Shown in pieces: positions 56,201 through 64,000 of a stretch of 64,000 nucleotides of DNA. Source of the DNA: Eretmocerus hayati (lineage: Eukaryota; Arthropoda; Insecta; Hymenoptera; Aphelinidae); assembly GCA_029851415.1 (NCBI GenBank), contig CM056744.1, positions 122,296,838 to 122,360,837 of the forward strand, written 5' to 3'. Made by a program: the position numbers and the translations under genes. The stretch's first letter is position 1. Every line of letters starts with the position of its first letter. A model generated the notes under the pieces. That model saw only the letters and a program-made list of their open reading frames with translations. It ran no database searches and was not told where the DNA came from.

Positions 56201-59200
56201 ACGACGTACGCAGTGGCACAAATAGGTAAACATGATGGAAAACAACGAGAATATCGGGCAGTCTCTACATCGGTATGTATCATCAGTAGTATTAAGTGCG
56301 TTGGGCTATCTAATCCAACTAACTACTAAAAAAATTGGCTGCTCTAGGCGCTTCAAAGGATTTTGGGCGATTTTGTAGAGATCGCAGAATCAGGTACGGT
56401 CAACGATGGAGGGTATCTCGCATCAACAGAATATAAATATTAACTGTATTATGTGGCACTGTCGATAAAAAAAAAGTTCCCCGAAGCTCCAGCCATGACC
56501 ATTACGTAATGGTCCTGGCTGGAGCTTCGCCTGCCTTATATGGTTTATTAGTATATGTCAAAACAGACCGAATCTTGTGTTTATATACGAAGAGTTAACA
56601 TGTTGTGTAGAAAAATTGTAGATGAAATGTGACATAGGAAGAAAATTCACTTTCATACCAATCACGTAGGACTTCAGTCGTGGCAAAAAGCAACATCAAA
56701 AGTTAAGGAATTTCACAAAAATGGAAGAAGCAATTATAGTATGGAAAATTCTACCTAGGGGCGGTAGGGATAATAACTTGCATCGGGGGCTGAACCAACA
56801 ATATGATGGACAAGCCTTGTTTCAGCAGGTCTATATTGATTTGTTGAATGACATTTCTCTATACAAGTCCTCAATCGAGACATGAATTGCAATTGCACGA
56901 GCTAAGACCTGCTCACGCTTTGGGTTCTGGACTCTTGTTCATTCTCGCATTTGCTTATGAGTTCTAATCGTTCGCTGTTGTATAAAGTGCTCACCCGATA
57001 TGGCCCTCACGGGACCCACACCCTCCAAATATGGTCCCCTTCACTTTCTCTGTGGATATGCCAATATCCGACTGTTTGTGATGACTATGACGGGAAAAGT
57101 GACAAAGTTCTGGACAACATTCTGGAAAATCTCTGGCTATTTCATAAACATATCATCACAACAATGAAGTTGCTGTATACTCTCATTCTTGAGAAAAAAG
57201 AAAAAAAGCCAAAATGTTTCAATCCTGGAATTTTGCGATTCTGCGTCGTTTTGCAAATAATATTTGTGTCAGGAATATTCTTCGAGACTGAGAAGTGAGA
57301 TCTTAAGTGAGTGGCTTGGTCTGATCGTGAGTCATCAAAATGAGTAGTGCATGCAAGTCCAGTTTTCAGTTGGGATTGTGTTTTGTGAGACGATTAATGC
57401 CCCAGATGCGGAAATCAATTACCGAATTGCACACATTGTCAGGAATATGAAGGAAGTAAATGAAAAGCTGAATCAAAATCGAGCCTGTATTTGACCACTC
57501 ACGGTTCAAAATAAATTGATGAATTTTGCATAGTCATCTTTCCGAAGCCAATGACGAGAGAGGGTTATTATTGGTAGAATTTTCAGAGAAGAGTAGCCAG
57601 ATCTCCTCAGACGATCCTATTGATTGAATCCATAACGAATCTTGGCTAAGAATCCACACTCAGAATTCAGTAGTTTTGCAGAAGACAAAAGACTATGTTT
57701 TTCGGGACTTCTAGTGGTACTTGGATACGAGAGATACTTCGAGGTATTCGTCTGATTCGAAATTGGTTGGTATTTCATATTATCAATATACACATCTGTC
57801 GATTGCTGGCGACAAGAAGTGGTAGTTAAGTTAGTCGAACTTGATGAAATATATCAAACCGTTGTATGTTTGCTTGTGCTGATTCCATACATTGAAAGTT
57901 GAAAACGATTTTACGCAAGATGTAGTGATGATCATACGAAAGGAAGTGGAGTCTCTTATAACACTTTCATCAAGCGCGTGCGAGACTGGGTGCATCAAAG
58001 CCTGGCAATACATTTAGCACCATGGCGTTCAAGTCAAAATGAATACGTCGTTATTTCATTGCAATCCGAACCAAAACGGCGGACGATTATCGTAGCGTAT
58101 AGATATTTATGGAAAAAAAAAAAAAAAATAGTGAACGGGCTGTTTGTTGATGGTCATGTGTATTCTTGGCATAAGCATATTCTAATTCTAATAGGAATTC
58201 AGTTGATTTCGTAACACGCTGTACTAAACTCGAGGAAGTCGAGTTTTCTCAAGTTCAAATGAATATCAAGGTGCTGATCAATATTTCAATGCAGTCAGGA
58301 TCGCGTTACACGCACGATGCAAATGATTTCATATAAATAGCTCGAGGAGTGACGCGAACGTCTGCATTTATACATCGTTTCTCGATGACGAGTGGGGCCT
58401 GTTTACTCAAGAGACACCGTTGAAGTAGTAATGATCGCAAGCCGCGAGTTCTGACTTTTCAGGTATGGCTCTACGTGCCATGCACGTGAATGAAACTACA
58501 ATACTCGACGTTTTGATGGATCCTGTGAGCTACATGAAAAATGAAGATCAAACAATCTGAGAAAGCGCAGCTCCAACTTGGACGATTCCCTAAAATACAG
58601 GAACCGTAGTGGTGACCGCGAGAACACAACAAAACCCCCAACACAAGTTTTACTAGAATGAAATCAGCTGAAGATCGTTCGCCGTCAAATTCCACCATCG
58701 GCAATGCAGTACTTTTGAGGTATTAAAAAAAAAATTTAGATGTTGAAAGAAACAGCAATTGAATATTTTCATATTTTTACTGAAAAATGCCTCAAATTAT
58801 ACATTAACCGTCAAAATCAATGAATCACACATATCGACAGTTACTCTGGAACGACTTGTCGCACAAAGACTTAGACAAGAAAATCTGGAGATCACGAACA
58901 AACCTATCGAATAATGGGTTCAAGAAATTTTTTACGGACTTTTTTCGCGCTAAAAATTGATTTTACAATCGAAAAAAGATTATTCTGGCGGATCACCTAT
59001 AACTTTGATGGGAGCTATCTGACCACAAAAATTGCAACGAGATACCGCAGATCGCTCAAAAATCTACTTCGCCATTCAAAACTTTTTCCCCCGACTCTAT
59101 TTTACTTCGAGCCACGAGCTTCGGGAAGTAAACTTTCTGATAGGCTTCTCATGAAGATATAAAACAACGCTCGAGTCCATTCGCTCAGTCCCGGCATTCC

Positions 59201-62200
59201 TCAATTAAAAACAAAATTATTGAGTAGCTTGACTTTGATGTAAAATTGCCTGAATTTTTCGAACATATCAGACTTTTACTTCGATATGATCAATCGGTGC
59301 TTTTATACTTCATGCTCCAGAAAAACATTTAATTCAAGATTAGCCTTTGAAGGTCATATCATGAAGGGATTTGATAGCATATTCGGGAGATCGGAAAAAG
59401 TTCTGTATATTCTTTGAGCACTCAAATCGGTAGTTTTTCTCGTGATCTCCGAATACGACGAAGCGTTTCATAATAATTCCCGAATCGGTGACTGTATGCA
59501 TGGATCATCAATTTTGATGGGCAAGGTAAATTCTTTGCAAGGCTTAATACTTATTTATGGCAAGGATTGATATCTTGAATTTGAAGATAATTTTTGAATT
59601 CATTTGAAAAGTCATGACCCCGAAGAACAAAATTTTGGACCCATCTATATGATAATGTCAATTACCTCAAATGTCGCTAGCTCAGATCATCGGGAATTCA
59701 TTGCAGTTTATATTTTACTCCGTACTTCGTTCTGCTGAGCGTGGTCTCGGAGGTATTACTACCCAAAATCCTTTCGAAACAAGATACGAGCCAATAAATG
59801 AGTTTTCAGCTCGCATGCAGATTCCGTGCTGGTTCGCATGAGATGTGGAAAAACGTACCAAAGGTATAGGTATGTCCACTCAACTAAAAAATATGCATTC
59901 TTTATTCCACTCTCATTCCTTTATCGCTAGAATCAGCGGCAATTGATTCCAAATCAGTGGGATCAGATGAGTGGGATTTCGGTGAGTGAGGATAAATTAT
60001 TGGTTTTGGTAACAAGAGCATACACTTCCAAGAAATTCTATTTGCGGCACCCAAAAAAAGATATGTAACGCGCACAACAGGTTGCGTTGGACAGAAAGTC
60101 GAAGTTGAACAATATAAAACATTCCTTCGCGATCAATTCCTAAGTGCCCTCGCAGTCATTTCCCCGGGAGGATTAAAATCACCCGTCGATAATATCTGAG
60201 TTAAAGTCTGATCTTCGAATTTTCCATTATGAATGATTATGTAAAAGTTCGTCTTTTCCATGATTCTTCGTCTTTTTTCCAGCTTCTTCGGTTATAAGCC
60301 AGAAAGGTTGAGTTTGATCAGAAAATGTGTAAAATCGTCTTCAGTAGGATTTTGAAAGATCTTCAAAATTATGTGCTCATATTGTATTGAAAAACTGGAT
60401 CCACGCTAGTTAGTCCACGAAACTTGAGAAAAAGATGCAAGGAACTCATAAAAGTATGCTATGCTTCTCCATCTGAGAATCCTACCGCGGTTGTTCCTCG
60501 GTTTTGGATATTTCAGAGCTAATGATCTCTTGGGTCTTCAAGAATCAACAAGAAAGTACTCCACAAATGATTGGATAAGACTGATCTTCTTTTACTCGTT
60601 ACGGAAAACTTTGCAAAAAAAAAAACAAAAAACAACCGTGAAGACGAACGTTTACATACCATTTATGATGGAGAGATCAAACGATGAACTTAATTTCAAA
60701 TTTCATCGACGAATGGTTTTGACCCTTTCAGAAGAATGGCCGTGAGGATACCGCGAATCGATCGCGGCGGAATTTCCGTACTGGTGGTTAACATCCTTTG
60801 AAACGCTGCCATCTTGGCCCCATGTAAATCTCTTAGCTAAGACAGTTTTGAAATTCGGCTATATTGGATTCTTTCGCCATCTAAAGTAACCCAGAGGTTT
60901 ACTCCGACTGTTAAACCTTCGACTTTCCTGACTTTCCCACGTAGCGTGAAAGGTTTTGGTGCAAGTGTAGTGTTCTGAGCCTTCACCGTTAGGTAATTGT
61001 GATTACCGATCAGTGTTCATGAACAATATCCCCAAAATTTCGCACACCCATTTCAAAACCCCGCAAGAAAAAGGCTCTTTCCCGCACAGATAATGAAAAA
61101 ATATTTTTCTCACTGTGAAATGAAATTTGAAGTTCGGCCCCAGCTTCAATTTGTGAATCTCACGGTTCCACGAATGACTTCACATGACGCTCATAATTAT
61201 ATTATACATTTAGGCTTTGAACAGAAGTCAGGAGTCCCACAAATTCATTCAGATTTCTAGCTGCCATTCTCAGTTTGAAATACCCAATTTCTAGCTATTG
61301 TGAGTCACTGCTGGAAAATTGCTTACAGAACTTCGAGGTGTCGAACGATCTTTGAGTGATTCAACCTCTAACGTTATACAGTCGAACATTAAAATTCCGG
61401 TATCGACTGGTGCAAGCGATTCAGAAACAACTTTGTCCCGTGTTTGTAAATCCCACGTTCATTTTTGATATACAAATGCCAACTGCCTGAAATACTTCAA
61501 AGCAATTTGATGAACGGCTAATGAAGATCAGGCAAAATCTTGAAGCTAGAGAAGGCTGTTCCTGATCTTACTGCCACAGAACATGCAAACGAGCTACCAT
61601 TATTTTCTTGACGCAACGAACGTGAAGATGAGAGAAAATATGGCGGGGATCGGCACTGATCCCAAAATAGTCGAGGCTCTCGCTCGGCGCTCCAGGCGAT
61701 GATCTCGAATGCCCGAGAAACGCGCACATCGAATCTCACGCCTCAGCATCCGAAATTGAGAAACCAGCCCCAACTGAGTTGGCGCATTTGGGAATTTCAC
61801 GAAAGTTGAGAGAACTCACATCGTCGTCGCTGGTTCTGGTGAGGCCCTTGATCTTGAGCGCCTCGGCGACTTTGAGGAAGGAAGCAATGTGCTCCTGCTT
61901 GATATTGACTTCACCCTGGTACATGAACTGCAGCATCGCAGACAGGTCCCTGTGGTTCACGTCCTTCAGAATGACGATCGGGTGCTTGCACGTGTTGCCC
62001 TGAAGCGGGAAACAATCGTTGAAATCATGGCGAGAACAGATCCGACGAAAGAGTGGTCGGGACACTGTTGCAATGAAATTTTGTCCAAATCTGCATTCGA
62101 ATTCGTATCCAGCGCCTTCAGGTATCTCAAACGAAGGCTATTTACGTCTCCGCTTGGACATGTCAAAACCGTATCTTCGAAGTATTCCATTTTTATCAAA

Positions 62201-63032
62201 AATAGTTAGGCGAATCAATGTTTTGGAATAGGTTGAGTCAGTAATTTACTACACTTGCACTCAACATATCTATCTAGGGGCATTAATCTTCAAAACTCCA
62301 TTTGAATCGTTGAGAAAGACCCATACTAGCCGAAGATATCGAATTTTGAAAAAAAGTTTACGAGGCTTCCACTGTGCGACGACGAATGAGCAACAACAAC
62401 AACAAGACGGCGTGGTGGCATGCTTTTACTACGCGCCGCGTACTATACGCGTTACATTATTGCGCATTCAAGCATCGCGCGCGGCACGCACACGTGCTCA
62501 GCTGTGAGTCAGTGACATGACAGGAGTCGAAGTGGTGCGCGTGTGCATGCGGGCACCGCGTAATATACACAAACTGCGCCGCAGCTCATGCTTATAAATA
62601 CAATCTTTGCTCGAGCAAGATTCCCGTGATGGTATTCGGTGCATCGCCGCGACCTGGCCGACCGCGCGCTTATAAATAATTCGAGACGGAGAATCAGGCA
62701 GAGGAACCTTTGAGGGCTGTACTCCGGTTACGTATTATATGCCGACGATGCACGCGGAGAGCGAGGTACCGGGCGCACATGGTCGGGCCGCAATCGGTTG
62801 AATATACCTTGAAAAGCTCGCGAAAGTAGCTGCTGCAGACGGAGAGGACGAGCTTGTGGGCGCGGAGGATGTGGCCGTCGGCGGCGAGGGTGACGTCGAC
62901 CAGCTGCTCGCAGGTGAGCAGGCTGTACAGTCCGGATGACAGGTTGCGCGGGAACGTGTTCCACACGAGGCTGAAGTGGCCGCTGCCGTCGACGTCGCTG
63001 AGGCCCGATGCAACTGCCCCCGAGCCCGACAT
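49774..63032 (-). CDS. BTB/POZ domain plus two C2H2 zinc fingers, transcription factor (complete, five exons)
   Basis: Exons 62808-63032, 61820-61999, 54459-54649, 52874-53184 and 49774-50240 join in phase (0,0,2,1) with GT/AG borders into 457 residues. The BTB domain spans about residues 20-125 ([66 protein letters not shown]), as in the insect tramtrack/lola/broad group. A linker of about 240 residues is rich in Ser, Asp and Glu, then Gly. Two C2H2 fingers (C382-H403 and C411-H432, both C-x2-C-x12-H-x4-H) lie near the C-terminus. The family acts in the nucleus, dimerising through BTB and binding DNA through the fingers. Loci of this group often have alternative finger exons, but only one finger exon is seen here. 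The exact orthologue is unresolved. Confidence 0.9.
51158..51485. mobile_element. CAAGGGGAGG-family foldback MITE, TSD TGA
   Basis: Ends CAAGGAGGGGGTCAGGCC and its reverse complement, with TGA at 51155-51157 and 51486-51488. The interior differs from the TTA copies (a subfamily with AAGAAGATATCC arms). It is in the last intron of the BTB-ZF gene. Confidence 0.87.
52874..53184 (-). CDS. BTB-ZF gene, acidic linker exon
   Basis: The acceptor TTTTCGTTAG borders 53184; its first G completes AG|G (Arg). The sequence runs [20 protein letters not shown] and onward. The 3' border is less certain: the best phase-1 donor is GCTG|GTAGAT at 52873, which joins as G|GC (Gly) to the finger exon; alternatives with the same phase exist upstream at A|GTGTAC and A|GTTTGA. 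Confidence 0.68.
54459..54649 (-). CDS. BTB-ZF gene, Ser/Asp-rich linker exon
   Basis: The acceptor AATCATTTCAG borders 54649 and the donor TTTCAAG|GTAAGG borders 54459. It is phase 0 in, phase 2 out, 191 nt. It reads [13 protein letters not shown] and then Ser-, Gln- and Asp-rich sequence, a typical low-homology linker between BTB and fingers. It is supported mainly by open frame, canonical borders and exact phase match with both neighbours. Confidence 0.75.
54838..55725. mobile_element. hAT-like non-autonomous element, ends TAGGGCTGCCGCGA
   Basis: A perfect 14-bp inverted terminus, TAGGGCTGCCGCGA. TGGCTC occurs just outside both ends (54831-54836, 55728-55733), hinting at an 8-bp duplication that has shifted or decayed. 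Subterminal CGAGAC/GTCTCG repeats are frequent. No transposase ORF. It lies in the long intron of the BTB-ZF gene, just 5' of its linker exon (minus-strand sense). Confidence 0.6.
55726..61819. other. Part of BTB-ZF intron 2 without recognised genes
   Basis: AT-rich. It holds the 56482 palindrome, a TATAAATAG box near 58335 (+) and a poly-A run near 58113. Scattered open frames have no domains. Confidence 0.5.
56482..56529. repeat. 48-bp near-perfect palindrome with ATTACGTAAT core
   Basis: CGAAGCTCCAGCCA, one mismatched pair, then GACCATTACGTAATGGTC with exact symmetry. The core matches the RTTAYGTAAY site of PAR-bZIP/E4BP4-type factors. It could equally be a foldback transposon relic. Confidence 0.75.
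61820..61999 (-). CDS. BTB-ZF gene, second half of BTB
   Basis: The acceptor CCCGCTTCAG borders 61999 and the donor GAT|GTGAGT borders 61820. It is phase 0 both sides, 60 residues. It contains [26 protein letters not shown] and [14 protein letters not shown], the C-terminal BTB helices, and ends in an acidic SDDD. This is the most strongly recognisable homology in the gene. Confidence 0.92.
62590..62680 (+). promoter_or_regulatory. Two CTTATAAATA boxes about 80 bp apart in a CpG-rich intron
   Basis: CTTATAAATA occurs twice on the plus strand within the first intron of the BTB-ZF gene, antisense to it, amid CpG-rich sequence. Spacing and context suit antisense or enhancer transcription, but no initiator stands out. 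Confidence 0.25.
62808..63032 (-). CDS. BTB-ZF gene, exon with start codon and first half of BTB
   Basis: ATG at 63032-63030 opens [10 protein letters not shown] and continues into the BTB start ([13 protein letters not shown]...). The donor AAG|GTATAT follows at 62807, phase 0, giving 75 residues. The start is chosen because it is the first ATG before the BTB fold and follows a CpG-rich leader. The next exon begins GGC AAC ACG TGC, giving the classic [13 protein letters not shown] join. Confidence 0.9.
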
Positions 63033-64000
63033 TCTTCCCCCAAAGTCGCGAGCAGTCCTGCTGCAAAGCTCGACCCGAAAAAACGCACTTCTCGTTCAAG
63101 AGGGACACTACTCAAAACTGTCGAAAACTGCACTCGACCGATTCACGGCACGAGACGTCGCACTCGATACTATACGGCTCACGACGATCTTTACCGATTC
63201 CCGGTCACGCTGCTACTGCGCGCAACAGGCTCGTCGTCGCGCGAGTCGAGTAAAACATCGGCAGCGCGACTGGCATGCGTATGAGCACACACATGCCATC
63301 CACTCCGCGCGTGCGATATGCACGCTCGCTGCATGTACTTATATTATACAGAGGTGTGTGAGTACAGCCACCCAATCACGAATTCACGAAGACTGCTGCC
63401 TGCAAAACGTGGTCGTCTCTCCAATTTTTTCTCTTTTTTTTTCGTTTTTCGTGTTCCTGACCTCACTCTCAGCAGGCATGTGATCTGGGTTTTTTGGATT
63501 GAATGATTTTTTCGTGTGAGGCTTCCTATATAAGTGCCCACTTTACCTCGAGAAACTTTCATTCTATCTATCTATAATTCTGTTCCAGGTAGTCACTACA
63601 ATTTTATCCACTCATATGCTACTCTCAACCTCCAGGATGTATCCTAGGTTGAACTATGTGATTGTCAACGATAAGTGCACTGAACTTGGAACAATGACCC
63701 AACTTGGTTTGTCCTCCCAAGTAAACTGCTAAATTAGTACAATTTCACTCCCAATGCAAGGTCTAGCCTCGAGTCCAGCTGTAACGTGCTGTACGGAGAT
63801 AGTTTTTTCGTGAGTGTGGCAAATGGAGTACGTCCCTCGGGAATAAAAAGAGCCTGCCGAACAAGAGAAGTATGCTATTTCCTAGTAGTAGAGCGAATGA
63901 CCGCCAATTTTCTCTTCAAAGACGAAACGAAATTCGGCATTTATTCGCCCTTATGCTCAAAAATAACATACGTCGCGGTCACTCAGCAGGCTTTAGGTTG
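63033..64000. other. 5' flank of the BTB-ZF gene
   Basis: CpG-rich to about 63330, then AT-rich with the possible divergent promoter at 63527. No gene seen to the window end. Confidence 0.5.
63527..63564 (+). promoter_or_regulatory. Possible divergent core promoter
   Basis: TATATAAG (63527-63534) lies 32-34 bp before the initiator match TCATTC (A at 63561; consensus TCAKTY). It points away from the BTB-ZF gene, which starts on the other strand 500 bp away. Confidence 0.3.

Larger units (their letters stand above)
62400..63330. promoter_or_regulatory. CpG-rich island over the start of the BTB-ZF gene
   Basis: Dense CG dinucleotides and long stop-poor stretches surround the first coding exon and its leader (minus strand), in contrast to AT-rich neighbours. 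Likely the promoter and 5' untranslated region; no TATA/initiator pair was clear on the minus strand. Confidence 0.45.

Noticed and set aside
56951..57298. 115-codon open frame (+) in BTB-ZF intron 2
   Set aside because: AT-rich with no domain, no codon bias and no splice partners.

Overview
This window looks like intron-rich animal nuclear DNA, most probably from an insect. The protein-coding signal is split into short exons with GT/AG borders and introns of 0.8 to 15.8 kb. One gene encodes an arthropod-type BTB/POZ plus C2H2 zinc-finger protein. The non-coding DNA is crowded with short inverted-repeat (foldback) transposons. The repeat style and isolated CpG-rich islands would suit a hymenopteran, but that is inference only; I cannot name a species. 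I saw no tRNA, rRNA, CRISPR array or bacterial operon.

Layout. Positions 1-11410 hold no gene I can support, only repeats, foldback elements and CpG-rich stretches. From 11411 to 48000 (+) five exons join in phase into the C-terminal 517 residues of a single-pass membrane protein: a short ectodomain, one membrane span, and a long cytoplasmic tail rich in His, Gln and Gly with several Yxx(L) tyrosine motifs. Its 5' end was not found. From 63032 down to 49774 (-) five exons join in phase into a complete 457-residue BTB-zinc-finger transcription factor. The two genes converge, with about 1.8 kb between their stop codons.

Mobile DNA. The introns carry at least ten kinds of inverted-repeat element, many with readable target-site duplications. 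They include a CAAGGGGAGG family with 3-bp TNA duplications (five recognisable copies plus a half copy), a TTAA-flanked mini-family (three copies), a CCCTT-ended piggyBac-like element, two TA-flanked elements (one of 3.8 kb containing a 1.26-kb palindrome), a hAT-like element and two copies of a roughly 850-bp foldback.

The most interesting locus is 41447-45033 (-) in the fourth intron of the membrane-protein gene. It holds a degraded transposon-type PIF1 helicase end followed by a ubiquitin-specific-protease-like ORF. The two overlap by ATGA after a run of seven A. Two foldback elements interrupt the protease ORF and a third is nested inside one of them. Removing each insertion with one copy of its 3-bp duplication restores the protease reading frame exactly, so the insertion history can be read from the DNA itself.
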